Numbered from the stretch's first letter, positions 30,115-40,502 are shown. The stretch: 64,000 nt of DNA from Fervidicella metallireducens AeB (GCF_000601455.1 NZ_AZQP01000006.1:1-64000), one strand, 5' to 3'. Numbers and translations are program-made. The notes: generated by a model not told the origin, from the letters alone.

Positions 30115-31755
30115 TTGAAATATACAACAATTGATGGACAACTGCTAAAAGAAATGATAGTAAGTGGAGCATATGAACTTGAAAATAACAAAGAAATGGT
30201 TAATGCTTTAAATGTATTTCCAGTTCCTGATGGGGATACTGGAACTAATATGTCAGCAACCATGATGGCTGCAGCAAATGAAGTATTAAATAAAAAAAGC
30301 ACAAGTATCTATGATATTGCTGATGCTGCTGCTATGGGATCTCTTATGGGTGCTAGGGGTAATTCAGGAGTTATTTTATCTCAGCTTTTAAGAGGTCTGT
30401 CAAAACATTTAAAGGGCAAAGAATCAATAAAAACAGTTGATTTTGCCCTTGCATTAAAGGAGGGTGTTAATACAGCTTATAGAGCTGTAATGAAGCCTAC
30501 AGAGGGAACTATATTGACGGTGGCAAGAGAATCTGCTGATAAAGCAATTGAAGTTAGCAAAAATGAAGATAACTTTGAAATCTTTATGAGAAAAATATAT
30601 GAACAAGCAAATACAACTTTAAATAAAACTCCTGAAATGTTACCTGTATTAAAACAAGCTGGGGTAGTTGATGCGGGAGGAAAAGGTTTGTTATGCATTT
30701 ACCAAGGAATGTATAAAAGATTAACTGGCCAAATGGTTGAATTAAATAACTACCCTTCTAACACAGAAACAACAATGCAACCGATAATTAAAAACGATTT
30801 AGATACCGATATTGAATTTGGATATTGTACAGAATTTTTTATAAAAACATCAAATGCAAATCCAGATGAATTTAAGAACAAGATATTAAATTTTGGTGAT
30901 TCAATAGTAGTTGTTGGAACAGAGAGTTTAATAAAAGTTCATATACATACAAATGAACCTGGGACTGTTCTAAATGAAGCTATGAAATTAGGTGAACTTT
31001 CAAAAATTAAAATAGATAATATGAGAGAGCAACATAGAAATTTGCAAGAAGAAACAGAGTATCCTCAAATTGCTAAAGAAGAAATATCTAATGAAGAAAA
31101 AGAATATGGAATTGTGACAGTTGCCATGGGAGATGGAATTACAAATATTTTCAAAGATCTAGGAGTAGACGTTGTAATTGAGGGTGGACAGACAATGAAT
31201 CCAAGTACCCAAGATATTTTAGCTGCTATTAATTCAATAAATTCAAAGAACATTTATGTTTTACCTAACAATGGTAATATTATAATGGCTGCGGAACAGG
31301 CGAAAAATATTAGCGATAAAAATGTTGTGGTTATACCTACAAAAAGTATTCCTCAGGGAATTACAGCTGTTATAACTTTGAATCCTGATGCTTCACCTGA
31401 AGAAAATACTAAAGAAATGCTTAAAGCTATTGATAATGTTAAAACGGGTCAGGTTACCTATGCTGTTAGAAGTACTACATTTAATGATGTAGAAATAGAA
31501 GAAGGAAATATTTTAGGCATTTTTAATGGAAAACTTGTAAAAGCAGGAGAATCACTAGATAATGTTACAAAGGAACTTCTAGATGAAATGATAGATGAAA
31601 GTAGTGAATTAATTACAATAATTTACGGAAATGATTTAAATGAAGAAGATGCAGCTGAAATAGAAGATTATATATGTGAGAAATATCCTGACTGTGATGT
31701 TAGTATAAATTATGGTGGTCAACCTTTATACTATTATATAATTTCAGTAGAATAG
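30115..31755 (+). CDS. fakA: Fatty acid kinase ATP-binding subunit FakA (DAK2 domain, YloV)
   Basis: 546 residues. The N-terminal DAK2 kinase domain has PVPDGDTGTNM and MGARGNSGVILSQ; a middle region and a C-terminal DegV-like part follow. With FakB it phosphorylates exogenous fatty acids for PlsX/PlsY. No fakB lies nearby, but plsX is at 43.5 kb. The start is TTG after AGGAGGT. Confidence 0.93.
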   Translation: MKYTTIDGQLLKEMIVSGAYELENNKEMVNALNVFPVPDGDTGTNMSATMMAAANEVLNKKSTSIYDIADAAAMGSLMGARGNSGVILSQLLRGLSKHLKGKESIKTVDFALALKEGVNTAYRAVMKPTEGTILTVARESADKAIEVSKNEDNFEIFMRKIYEQANTTLNKTPEMLPVLKQAGVVDAGGKGLLCIYQGMYKRLTGQMVELNNYPSNTETTMQPIIKNDLDTDIEFGYCTEFFIKTSNANPDEFKNKILNFGDSIVVVGTESLIKVHIHTNEPGTVLNEAMKLGELSKIKIDNMREQHRNLQEETEYPQIAKEEISNEEKEYGIVTVAMGDGITNIFKDLGVDVVIEGGQTMNPSTQDILAAINSINSKNIYVLPNNGNIIMAAEQAKNISDKNVVVIPTKSIPQGITAVITLNPDASPEENTKEMLKAIDNVKTGQVTYAVRSTTFNDVEIEEGNILGIFNGKLVKAGESLDNVTKELLDEMIDESSELITIIYGNDLNEEDAAEIEDYICEKYPDCDVSINYGGQPLYYYIISVE

Positions 31756-31759
31756 AAAC

Positions 31760-31788
31760 AAATGAGCTTGCTTATTGCAAGCTCATTT
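31760..31788 (+). terminator. Intrinsic terminator after fakA
   Basis: Twelve-bp stem AAATGAGCTTGC/GCAAGCTCATTT with a five-base loop. Confidence 0.85.
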
Positions 31789-31862
31789 TACAGGTTTTTA
31801 CCGTTTTCTAAAAATAATATTATTAACTGAATTAGTATTTGTCTTTTAAAGCAGGTGATAAA

Positions 31863-33899
31863 GTGAAAATAAATGAATTAAAAGGAGTAGGCTCCAAAAC
31901 AGAGCAGTATTTACTATCTTTAGGTATTAATGAAGTTAAAGATGCAATTTATTTTTTTCCAAGAGATTATGAAGATAGGAATAATATAAAATGTATCTCA
32001 GAAACTATAAATGATGAATTTGTAACGCTTATATGTGAGGTTTCACTCATATTACCAACAAAAAAATTGAAGTTTGGTAAATATATCAATAAAATTATTT
32101 TCAAAGATAATAGTGGATTTTTGACAGGTGTTTGGTTCAATCAGCCATATATTAAAAATAATTTTCAAGTTGGAGAAAGAGTTATTTTAAGTGGCAAAAT
32201 TACAAGGAAATTTGGAGAAATACAAATTATCGATCCACAATATGATAAAGATTTCAATGTATTTAAATCAATTAATCCAATATACCCAACAAACAAAAAT
32301 TTATCACAAAAGATTTTAAAAAAAATTATTAGTCAATCACTTTTACATATCGATACTCAAATAAGTGAGATGTTGCATTCAGAAATATTAAAGAGGTATG
32401 AGATTTTACCTTTAAAAGATGCTATTATGAACCTTCATTATCCTAATGATAGAGCAACACTTAATAAAGCCCAGAAAAGCATAAAATTCTATGAACTGCT
32501 GATTCTACAACTATGTTTATTACAAGCAAAAAAGACTTCAGAAGAAAATAAGAATTCTTTTTCAATAAAAGTTTGTAGAGAAATGAAGGATTTTAAGAAC
32601 AGTCTCCCATTTCAGTTGACCACTGCTCAATCAAAGGTAGTTAGAGAAATATTGACAGACTTAAAAAATATTCGACCGATGAATAGATTAGTCCAAGGAG
32701 ATGTAGGTTCTGGAAAAACAGTAATTGCAGCAATTGCTATGTTCAACTGTGCTATGAATGGATATCAGTGTGCAATGATGGCCCCTACTGAGATATTGGC
32801 TGAGCAACATTTTAACACATTGAGAAAGCTTTTTGGAGATTGGAATGTAAATATTGAATTAATCACCGGAAGCACTCCCCAAAAACAAAAAAGACAAATT
32901 CTAGAGAGACTAGCTGAAGGTGATATAAATATAATTATAGGAACCCATGCATTAATTCAAGAGAATGTTGATTTTAATAGATTAGCCCTAGTTGTTACCG
33001 ATGAGCAACATAGGTTTGGAGTAAGACAAAGAGCAGAGCTAGTAAATAAAGGACATAATCCACATGTATTAGTGATGACTGCAACACCAATACCTAGAAC
33101 ATTAGCTTTGTTTATTTACGGAGATATGGATATATCTTTGATTAACGAATTACCTCCAGGAAGGCAAAAGATAAATACTTATGCAGTAAGATCAAACTTA
33201 AGAGAACGTGCGTATAATTTTATTAAACAACAAATTTTATTAGGACGCCAGGCATATGTTGTTTGCCCCCTTGTTGAAGAATCAGAAAAAATAGAAGCAC
33301 AGTCAGCTCTAGAAACAGCTGAAAAACTTAAAAATATTTATTTTAAAGAGTTTAAAATAGATGTCTTGCATGGCAAATTAAAATCAACTGAAAAAGATAA
33401 CGTTATGAAAAAATTTAAAGAAGGAGATATAGATATACTGGTGTCAACTACAGTAATTGAAGTTGGTGTAAATGTTCCCAATGCTACAATTATGCTGATT
33501 GAAAATGCAGATAGGTTTGGTTTGGCACAATTACATCAATTAAGAGGAAGGGTTGGAAGAGGAATTCATAAATCATATTGTATACTTATTTCTGATGCTT
33601 CAAATAAAGAAACAAAGGAACGATTAAAAATAATGACTGAAACAAATGATGGCTTTGTAATTGCTGAAAAAGATATGTTTTTAAGAGGAACTGGGGAGTT
33701 TTTTGGCTTAAGACAGCATGGCCTGCCAGAGCTAAAATTAGCTGATATAATAAAGGATAGAGAAATTTTAAAAGAAGCACAGGAATTATCAAAATGGATA
33801 ATAGAAAATAATTTACTACAAATACAAGAATTTAGTAATTTAAAAAATGAAGTTGAGAGACTGTTTTTTGAAAAGTTAAACAAGCATACGTTTAATTAG
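31863..33899 (+). CDS. recG: ATP-dependent DNA helicase RecG
   Basis: Remodels stalled forks and Holliday junctions. The N-terminal wedge/OB region is followed by helicase motifs GDVGSGKTVIA, TDEQHRFG, TATPIPRT and QLRGRVGRG. GTG at 31863 is preferred (AGGTGATAAA before it), giving 678 residues starting MKINELKGVGSK; an upstream in-frame TTG at 31839 is less likely. The sdaAB genes that precede recG in B. subtilis are absent. Confidence 0.95.
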   Translation: MKINELKGVGSKTEQYLLSLGINEVKDAIYFFPRDYEDRNNIKCISETINDEFVTLICEVSLILPTKKLKFGKYINKIIFKDNSGFLTGVWFNQPYIKNNFQVGERVILSGKITRKFGEIQIIDPQYDKDFNVFKSINPIYPTNKNLSQKILKKIISQSLLHIDTQISEMLHSEILKRYEILPLKDAIMNLHYPNDRATLNKAQKSIKFYELLILQLCLLQAKKTSEENKNSFSIKVCREMKDFKNSLPFQLTTAQSKVVREILTDLKNIRPMNRLVQGDVGSGKTVIAAIAMFNCAMNGYQCAMMAPTEILAEQHFNTLRKLFGDWNVNIELITGSTPQKQKRQILERLAEGDINIIIGTHALIQENVDFNRLALVVTDEQHRFGVRQRAELVNKGHNPHVLVMTATPIPRTLALFIYGDMDISLINELPPGRQKINTYAVRSNLRERAYNFIKQQILLGRQAYVVCPLVEESEKIEAQSALETAEKLKNIYFKEFKIDVLHGKLKSTEKDNVMKKFKEGDIDILVSTTVIEVGVNVPNATIMLIENADRFGLAQLHQLRGRVGRGIHKSYCILISDASNKETKERLKIMTETNDGFVIAEKDMFLRGTGEFFGLRQHGLPELKLADIIKDREILKEAQELSKWIIENNLLQIQEFSNLKNEVERLFFEKLNKHTFN

Positions 33900-33999
33900 T
33901 TTTTATGGAATTTGAAACTTATATCTCCTTTAAATTACTAGTTTAATCATTCTTATAATGGGTAAATTAATAATACAACACAAACAGGAGGTGTAAGTT

Positions 34000-34215
34000 A
34001 TGAATACAAATTTAGGTGGAAAAAATCAAATAGTAATCCCAGAAGCAAAAAAAGGTTTAAATCAATTTAAGTACGAAGTTGCTCAGGAAATAGGTGTTCA
34101 ACCACCAGAGAGTGGATACTGGGGAAATATGACATCAAGAGAGTGTGGATCAGTTGGTGGATATATGGTTAAAAAGATGGTTGAAGCTTATGAAAGAGGT
34201 TTAGCTAATAAATAG
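34000..34215 (+). CDS. Alpha/beta-type small acid-soluble spore protein
   Basis: A 71-residue SASP that coats and protects spore DNA. The conserved core is YEVAQEIGVQ, the likely GPR protease cleavage region, and GSVGGYMVKKMVE. Unusually it has W41 and C49 (SRECGSVGG); classical Bacillus members have no Cys. CAGGAGGTG precedes the ATG. It is followed by a paralogue with 59 of 71 residues identical. No clear sigma-G promoter was found. Confidence 0.95.
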   Translation: MNTNLGGKNQIVIPEAKKGLNQFKYEVAQEIGVQPPESGYWGNMTSRECGSVGGYMVKKMVEAYERGLANK

Positions 34216-34220
34216 TTTTT

Positions 34221-34256
34221 AATATAAAAAGGAGCCATGAGGCTCCTTTTTATATT
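34221..34256 (+). terminator. Intrinsic terminator after the first SASP
   Basis: Perfect 16-bp stem with loop ATGA, containing GGAGCC/GGCTCC and a T-rich 3' arm. Confidence 0.95.
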
Positions 34257-34359
34257 AAGATATATCATGAATAAAACATACAAAAAAATTATAAATATGC
34301 ATAACATATATTTAGATGGGCAAAATATTAATAAGCAACTGAAACAGGAGGTATGTATT

Positions 34360-34575
34360 ATGAATAATTATTTAGGTGGAAAAAATCAAACAGTAATTCC
34401 AGAGGCAAAAAAAGCTTTAAATCAATTTAAGTATGAGATTGCTAGGGAAATTGGTGTTCAGCCACCAGAGAGCGGGTATTGGGGGAATATGACATCTAGA
34501 GAATGCGGTTCTGTTGGTGGTTACATGGTAAAAAGAATGGTTGAAGTTTATGAAAACAGCTTAATAGGTAAATAA
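34360..34575 (+). CDS. Alpha/beta-type small acid-soluble spore protein, second copy
   Basis: A 71-residue SASP, tandem copy of the one at 34000 with 12 substitutions, mostly at the two ends. It keeps the GPR region (YEIAREIGVQ) and both W41 and C49. The ATG at 34360 is picked because AGGAGG lies nine bases upstream. Each copy has its own terminator, so they are separate transcription units. Confidence 0.95.
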   Translation: MNNYLGGKNQTVIPEAKKALNQFKYEIAREIGVQPPESGYWGNMTSRECGSVGGYMVKRMVEVYENSLIGK

Positions 34576-34580
34576 CAAAA

Positions 34581-34612
34581 AGAAAAGGGGTGTTTTTAGT
34601 CATCCCTTTTCT
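34581..34612 (+). terminator. Intrinsic terminator after the second SASP
   Basis: Twelve-bp stem with one G-U pair (AGAAAAGGGGTG with CATCCCTTTTCT) and an eight-base loop. Confidence 0.8.
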
Positions 34613-34749
34613 TTACATTTAGGTTGGTATTTTAAATAATTTTGATTTTATACTGGTTTAGTTTTATAATATGTTTGGTAGTAATTTCACATATACTTTG
34701 CCAAAATAAATAAAATTATAAAAAATAATACATATAATTGGAGGATAAG

Positions 34750-35313
34750 ATGAGGATAATAACTGGTATTGCAAAAGGAAAAAAATTAAAAGCCCCAGAT
34801 GGTATGAATACTAGACCTACAGCTGATCGAGTAAAAGAATCTTTATTTAATATTATAAATGATATATGCTTTGAAGCTGATGTTTTGGATCTTTTTGCTG
34901 GAACTGGTAATCTTGGCCTTGAAGCATTAAGCAGGTATGCAAGAAGGTGTATTTTTGTAGAGAATGATAAAGATACATTGAAAATATTGAAAGAAAACGT
35001 AAGGGAGCTAAAATTTAGTGATAAAGGGGAGGTTTTAAATAAAGAGGCCTTAAATGCATTAGATATATTTGCTGCTTCAGGGGAGAAATTTGATATTATA
35101 TTTTTAGATCCACCCTATGGAAAAGGATTAATAGAAAAGTCAATTGCAAAAATAGACAAACACGATATCTTAAAAAGTAATGGAATCGTTGTAAGTGAAT
35201 ATGATCAGACTGACGAAATGCCAGAAAAAATAGGAAATCTAGTAATTTATAGAACTCAGAAATATGGTAGAACGAAAATTTCATTTTGGACTAAGGAGGA
35301 AAATTATGACTAG
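34750..35313 (+). CDS. rsmD: 16S rRNA (guanine(966)-N(2))-methyltransferase RsmD
   Basis: 187 residues: [30 protein letters not shown], the SAM loop [14 protein letters not shown] and the catalytic DPPYG. ATG at 34750 chosen from TTGGAGG six bases before. It overlaps coaD by eight bases, a pairing conserved across Firmicutes. Confidence 0.95.
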   Translation: MRIITGIAKGKKLKAPDGMNTRPTADRVKESLFNIINDICFEADVLDLFAGTGNLGLEALSRYARRCIFVENDKDTLKILKENVRELKFSDKGEVLNKEALNALDIFAASGEKFDIIFLDPPYGKGLIEKSIAKIDKHDILKSNGIVVSEYDQTDEMPEKIGNLVIYRTQKYGRTKISFWTKEENYD

Positions 35314-35809
35314 AATAGCTGTTTATCCGGGAAGTTTTGACCCAATAACAAATGGACACCTAGATATTATAGAAAGATCATCTAGAATTTTTGATAAAAT
35401 AATCGTAGCAGTATTAGAAAATCCTGAAAAGAAAAATCCTATGTTTTCTGTTGAGGAAAGGGTTGATTTAATAAAAAGGGTAACAGAGAACATTGAAAAC
35501 GTGGAGGTAGAAAGTTTTAAAGGGTTATTAATAGATTATATGCATAAAAAGAATGCAAATGTAATTGTGAAAGGGTTAAGAGCAATGTCAGATTTCGAGT
35601 ATGAGTTTCAAATGGCATTGATGAATAATAAATTAGATTCTGATGTAGAAACATTATTTATGATGACTAACAGTAAGTATTCTTATGTGAGTTCTACATC
35701 AGTTAAGCAAGTTGCAACTTACGGTGGATGTATTGATGACTTAGTTCCAGAGAATATTATTATGGATATTAAAAATAAGATTAATCAGAAAAAATTAAGC
35801 TCAAGGTAG
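35306..35809 (+). CDS. coaD: Phosphopantetheine adenylyltransferase
   Basis: Makes dephospho-CoA from 4'-phosphopantetheine. 167 residues; [22 protein letters not shown] has the nucleotidyltransferase motif (TNGH), and SYVSSTSVK is the C-terminal phosphate-binding signature. ATG at 35306 follows AAGGAGGA. It acts after CoaBC, encoded at 15.9 kb. Confidence 0.96.
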   Translation: MTRIAVYPGSFDPITNGHLDIIERSSRIFDKIIVAVLENPEKKNPMFSVEERVDLIKRVTENIENVEVESFKGLLIDYMHKKNANVIVKGLRAMSDFEYEFQMALMNNKLDSDVETLFMMTNSKYSYVSSTSVKQVATYGGCIDDLVPENIIMDIKNKINQKKLSSR

Positions 35810-35879
35810 TAATCTTCTTATTAGTAAAAAAGGTTTATAGACTGAATATAAATCATAATTAATTCGGCAAACATAATAT

Positions 35880-35940
35880 AATCCCATAGTCTGTATAGCT
35901 GAGAATTTAGTACACTTAAAGTTATACAGACTATGGGATT
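35880..35940. terminator. Long inverted repeat between coaD and ylbJ
   Basis: A perfect 18-bp stem (35880-35897 with 35923-35940) and a 25-base loop, between two convergent genes. Only four T follow on the plus strand and none to speak of on the minus, so it is a modest terminator. Confidence 0.6.
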
Positions 35941-35985
35941 TTAAAATATTATGTAAATTATTTTCATATGTTAATAAAAATAAAA

Positions 35986-37155
35986 TCAATGTTTTCTAAT
36001 TTGGAAAAATAATTGGCTTAATAAGTTTAAACATAGAATTAAAGTCAGGTATGTCTCTAAAAGGACTATTGGATTAAGAATTATTGACGTATATTTATGA
36101 TGAAAGGTTGTTGTATCTAATAAATTTACTTTTAATAAAATCCAGCAAATAAGTGCAGAAAAAATTCCATGAGTAAGTTTAAAAAATATATACTTATTAA
36201 TATTAATTTTTGTTTTTGATAGAATACTAGTTACTTGACCTATGATGGAAAAACCACTAAAAGAAATTATAAAGCTTATAAGTATCATTTTTGTTGATAA
36301 AGAGCTCCCAAGGTTTGAGATAATTTTACAACCATTAGAAATTTCAATTGATGACTGTAATAATGTACAAATGTAGTTAGAGATGTTTTTAGGAATGTAA
36401 AGCATTGTTAGTAGTAAATTTAAAATAACAAAAAAATCAATATTTTCTAGAAGAGTTATGATAACAGAGAATAAGATTATATAGCCTCCTATAAATCCAC
36501 AGGTTATTAAAGAGTCAGATATAGATTTTGAAAGAATTTCACCTACACGTACATTACGGTTTTCATGAGATAATGCAACATTACAATAGATATTTTTTTC
36601 TCTAGTAAACAATTTATAAACAAAGCCATTAGTAATAGCACCTAAAATATGAGAAATAAATAGAAAATATCCTAAACTTGAATTATTCAGCATACCTGTA
36701 CCTACTGCACCTATAATGAATAAAGGACCTGAAGTGCTACTAAAGCTAAGTATTCTTTCTCCTTCTTCAACAGTTATCTTTTTACTTTCAATCAATTTTG
36801 CAGTAATTTTAGCTCCTGCTGGATATCCAGAAAAAAGACTCATAATAAATACATAAGCCCCATATCCTGAAGTATTAAAAAGGTATTTCGCCAGTGGTGA
36901 AAACATACGTGAAATATTTTCTGGTACCTTAAGTGATATTAGCATATCATTAATAATAAAAAAAGGCAGAAGGGATGGTACAACAACAAAAAACCAAAGG
37001 TTTATTCCATCCTTTGCAGAATTTAAAGATTGATAAGGATATAAAACTAATAGCAATAAAACCAATAACAATAAATAAACAATTGATTTCTTTTTAAATT
37101 TCGTTAGGAACAACATAAAATTTGTAATTAGTAATACAAAAACAAATATATTCAT
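35986..37155 (-). CDS. ylbJ: Sporulation integral membrane protein YlbJ
   Basis: A 389-residue polytopic protein of the nucleoside-recognition (Gate) superfamily, with about eight to nine hydrophobic segments and the motif SLFSGYPAGAKITAKLIE. In B. subtilis it is made in the mother cell under sigma E and needed for heat-resistant spores. AAGGGAT lies before the ATG. Divergent from ylbK; flanked by coaD and ylbK as in B. subtilis. Confidence 0.9.
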   Translation of the reverse strand: MNIFVFVLLITNFMLFLTKFKKKSIVYLLLLVLLLLVLYPYQSLNSAKDGINLWFFVVVPSLLPFFIINDMLISLKVPENISRMFSPLAKYLFNTSGYGAYVFIMSLFSGYPAGAKITAKLIESKKITVEEGERILSFSSTSGPLFIIGAVGTGMLNNSSLGYFLFISHILGAITNGFVYKLFTREKNIYCNVALSHENRNVRVGEILSKSISDSLITCGFIGGYIILFSVIITLLENIDFFVILNLLLTMLYIPKNISNYICTLLQSSIEISNGCKIISNLGSSLSTKMILISFIISFSGFSIIGQVTSILSKTKININKYIFFKLTHGIFSALICWILLKVNLLDTTTFHHKYTSIILNPIVLLETYLTLILCLNLLSQLFFQIRKH

Positions 37156-37208
37156 ATCTATCCCTTATAGAGTACTTTATATATTTTTATTAAAGTGGGG
37201 GATAATAT

Positions 37209-38008
37209 ATGAGTAATAATTGTAAAATTGGCCTTGCATTGGGAGCTGGTTCTGCAAGAGGCCTGGCTCATATAGGGGTTTTAGAGACATTAAAAAAATA
37301 TAACATTAGCTTTGATATGGTTTCAGGAAGTAGTGCAGGTGCTTTAATAGGTTGTTTATATTGTTGCGGTGTTGATTTTAAATATGTTAAGGCTTTGTTT
37401 AAAAATCTCCAGCAAAAGGATTATATTGATATTACTGTACCTAGAAAAGGTTTAATAAAGGGAGATAGAATTCAGGAAATAATTAAGTTAATTACCCAAA
37501 ATAGAAATTTTGAGGATTTGAATATCCCATTAATTGTTACAGCTACAGATTTAAAAAATAAAAAATTGGTAGAGATAGAAAGGGGCAAATTACATGAAGC
37601 TGTTCGAGCGAGTATTTCTATACCAGGAATTTTTGTCCCAGTTGAAAAAGTCGATATGGTACTTGTTGATGGAGCTGTAATTGAAAGGGTACCTGCTAAC
37701 ACATTAAAAAGTAGGGGGATGGATTTAGTAATAGGTGTAGATGTTGGTTCAAATATTATGACATGCAATTGTAGAAGTATTTTTCATGTATTATATGAAG
37801 CATATGATTTAATGCAGCTTGAATATTTTAATTATAAAAAAATGAAGCAGATATAATGATTAAAGTTGATTTAGATGATATGGATCCAACAAGATTTGAT
37901 TTGGTAGATATGTGTGTTGAGAGGGGAAAAGCAGCAACTGAAGAGAAAATCCCAGCTATTAAGCAGAAAATTGAAGAGCTAAACTTTATTATTGGAAAAC
38001 ATTTATGA
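37209..38008 (+). pseudogene. ylbK: Patatin-like phospholipase (YlbK/RssA), one-base frameshift
   Basis: Patatin-fold serine hydrolase with oxyanion-type GAGSARG (about 12-18), nucleophile Ser in GSSAG (about 40-44) and the catalytic Asp in VDGA. The frame stops at 37856 after 215 residues. Adding one A to the A7 run at 37836-37842 continues as NYKKNEADIMIKVDLDD through PTRFDLVDMCVERG to 38008, giving 266 residues. The tail reads as good coding sequence in line with the first part. Natural substrate unknown. Probable sequencing error. Confidence 0.85.
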
Positions 38009-38026
38009 ACATTGATTATATAAAAT

Positions 38027-38056
38027 AAAAAGTGGTATAAATAACCACTTTTTTAT
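38027..38056. terminator. Bidirectional terminator between ylbK and tmcAL
   Basis: Ten-bp stem AAAAAGTGGT/ACCACTTTTT, seven-base loop, then T. Confidence 0.85.
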
Positions 38057-38086
38057 TTCAATGAAATTTTATGTAATTATTAAATT

Positions 38087-39316
38087 TTAAATTTTACAAT
38101 ATATTGGTGGTTTTTTCAGGTCTTGTCTGGCTTCTTTATATTCGTTGTTTGAATATCCAAGAACATAAATATCGGTAGCTGAAATATCATATTTTAACGT
38201 ATCTATATCATTTGCAGAAGGATTAGTTATTATAGGTAAGGGGCATCTTTTCTTTATTTCCTTTAAAAGTTTTTTACCATTATCATTAAAACCAAGTACT
38301 CGGACATACTTAGCAGGTGACTTAATAATGTTGAGAGCATCTTTTTTAATATCTAATAAGGTATATATTAAAATTCTTTGCAGTCTAGTTGTTGTATACC
38401 TTTTTGTCTTAATTAACTCTATCAGGTCATTAATATTTGTTGTATTCTCACATGCTTTTTTAATTTTATTTTCAAGACCTTCAGATACATCTAATATTTC
38501 TGAAATGTCTGCTATGCTTAGAGTTCTCAATTTATACATTATAATATCACTAAAGTTATTAAGAAGAAGTGGCCCACAGCCACGTTTTATTTCTTCCTGT
38601 AAAATGTCATCCACATAGTCAGGTATAGATTGTTTAATATTGTTTTGTAGTAACAAATTCTTCCTAATGGAAGTAGCACTTGATATATTACCTGTAAGAT
38701 TTTCTTCGTTGTACCTATTATTTATTCTTGGAATCGTAAACGCAGAAATATTACTTGACAACTTATGCAGAGACTTTAAATATTCAATAGCTAAAATATT
38801 ATTTGAGTTATTTAAAATCTTAGTTAATCTACTATTTTCTTCGGTATTTGGATAATTATTGTTCATAAAATCATGTAATGCTTTTTCTCTTGCGGCAGGG
38901 AAAGAAATTCCGAGCTTTAAATACTTTTCCAAAGAAATTTTAAATTCTTGGGGTTCTTCTGCAAGGATTTTTGATAACATCATAAGCTCACTAATGTTTC
39001 CAGATTCGCTTCCAAAACAAATAGTATCAATAATTCCGAGTTTATCAAGTATACTTATAGCTCCAAAAGCAAATCCTTCAGCACTGCTTATCGAGTATAT
39101 AGTTGGCAGTTCTAACACTAAGTCTATACCTGATAAAAGGGCCATATTTGTTCTTGCCCATTTATTAACAAATGCTGGCTCGCCTCTTTGAACAAAATTT
39201 CCACTCATAACAGCTACAACATAATCACAAGATGTCAATTCTTTAGTTTTATTTAAGTGATATATATGTCCATTATGTAAAGGATTATACTCAACAATAA
39301 CACCATTTACTTTCAT
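38087..39316 (-). CDS. tmcAL: tRNA(Met) cytidine acetate ligase TmcAL (YlbM)
   Basis: Makes N4-acetylcytidine at the wobble base of elongator tRNA-Met using acetate and ATP. 409 residues: nucleotidyltransferase-like N-terminus GVIVEYNPLHNGH, VMSGNFVQRGEPA and LELPTIYS. GGAGG precedes the ATG. It uses free acetate and lies beside pta-ackA in opposite orientation, probably coincidence of a conserved neighbourhood (ylbM-ylbN-rpmF). Confidence 0.93.
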   Translation of the reverse strand: MKVNGVIVEYNPLHNGHIYHLNKTKELTSCDYVVAVMSGNFVQRGEPAFVNKWARTNMALLSGIDLVLELPTIYSISSAEGFAFGAISILDKLGIIDTICFGSESGNISELMMLSKILAEEPQEFKISLEKYLKLGISFPAAREKALHDFMNNNYPNTEENSRLTKILNNSNNILAIEYLKSLHKLSSNISAFTIPRINNRYNEENLTGNISSATSIRKNLLLQNNIKQSIPDYVDDILQEEIKRGCGPLLLNNFSDIIMYKLRTLSIADISEILDVSEGLENKIKKACENTTNINDLIELIKTKRYTTTRLQRILIYTLLDIKKDALNIIKSPAKYVRVLGFNDNGKKLLKEIKKRCPLPIITNPSANDIDTLKYDISATDIYVLGYSNNEYKEARQDLKKPPIYCKI

Positions 39317-39498
39317 AATAATAACCTCCTAGAGAAAATATTGTACATTTTTTGGTTGTTTTTGTAAAGTTGTTTTAAATGTCAGAAAAGTAAATAAATT
39401 TTTTATTTATAAACATTATATATATAAGAAGGATTTTTTGATTTTGTATAGAAGTTATAGACTTGTGAGTATTTTGTAGAAGAAAGGAGAATTTTGAA

Positions 39499-40502
39499 AT
39501 GGGATTAATGGAAAAAGTGTGGGCTAAGGCTAAAGGAGAAAGAAGCTAATAGCTTTACCAGAAGGAAATGAACCAAGAACTGTGAAAGCAGCAGAAATAA
39601 TAAAAAGAGAAGGACTTGCAGAAGTTGTTCTTATAGGAAACGAGGATGCAATACGTGAATTAGCTGCAAAGGAAAATGCAAATATCGAAGGAATTAGCAT
39701 TATCGATCCAAGTAAATCAGAAAAATTGGAAGAATATGCTCAAATGTTTTATGAATTAAGAAAAAATAAAGGTGTTACAATAGAACAAGCTAGGGAAATT
39801 GTAAAAGATGAAATATATTATGGAACTATGATGGTCAAGGCTAAGGATGCTGACGGAATGGTTTCAGGTGCAATACATTCAACAGGAGATTTGTTAAGAC
39901 CAGCATTACAAATAATTAAGACAGCTCCAGGAATTTCAACTGTTTCAAGTACTTTTGTAATGGAAGTTCCTAATTGTGAATATGGGGAAAATGGAATGTT
40001 ACTTTTCGCTGACTGTGCTGTAAATCCAAATCCCACTGCGTCAGAGCTTGCATCAATAGCAATTGCAACTGCAAAAACAGCACAAGTTTTATGCGGAATA
40101 GAGCCAAGGGTAGCTATGCTATCTTTCTCAACTAAAGGCAGTGCAAAACATGAATTAGTTGACAAGGTTGTTGAGGCTACAAAATTAGCAAAGGAAGCAG
40201 CACCTGAACTTATGATTGATGGTGAATTACAATTAGATGCGGCTGTTGTTAAAAAAGTTGGAGAATTAAAGGCTCCTCAGAGTCCAGTAGCTGGAAATGC
40301 AAATGTTTTAGTTTTCCCAGATTTACAAGCTGGGAATATAGGATACAAACTAGTTCAAAGATTTGCAAAAGCAGAAGCTATAGGGCCTGTTTGTCAAGGT
40401 TTTGCTGCTCCTATAAATGATCTTTCAAGAGGATGCAGTGTTGAAGATATAGTAAATGTTGTTGCTATAACAGCAGTTCAAGCTCAAGGTATGGATTTAT
40501 AA
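39499..40502 (+). pseudogene. pta: Phosphate acetyltransferase, one-base frameshift near the start
   Basis: Converts acetyl-CoA and phosphate to acetyl phosphate and CoA. The expected start MGLMEKVWAKAKGE at 39499 has AAAGGAGA upstream, but the frame ends at codon 17. Adding one A to the A3 run at 39539-39541 gives GEKKLIALPEGNEPRT and joins the long open frame to 40502. The result is 334 residues, normal for Pta. Without repair an intact frame begins only at an internal Met (39582), lacking the first 28 residues. The rest is well kept, for example KDADGMVSGA and ADCAVNPNPTA. Probable sequencing error. Confidence 0.92.
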
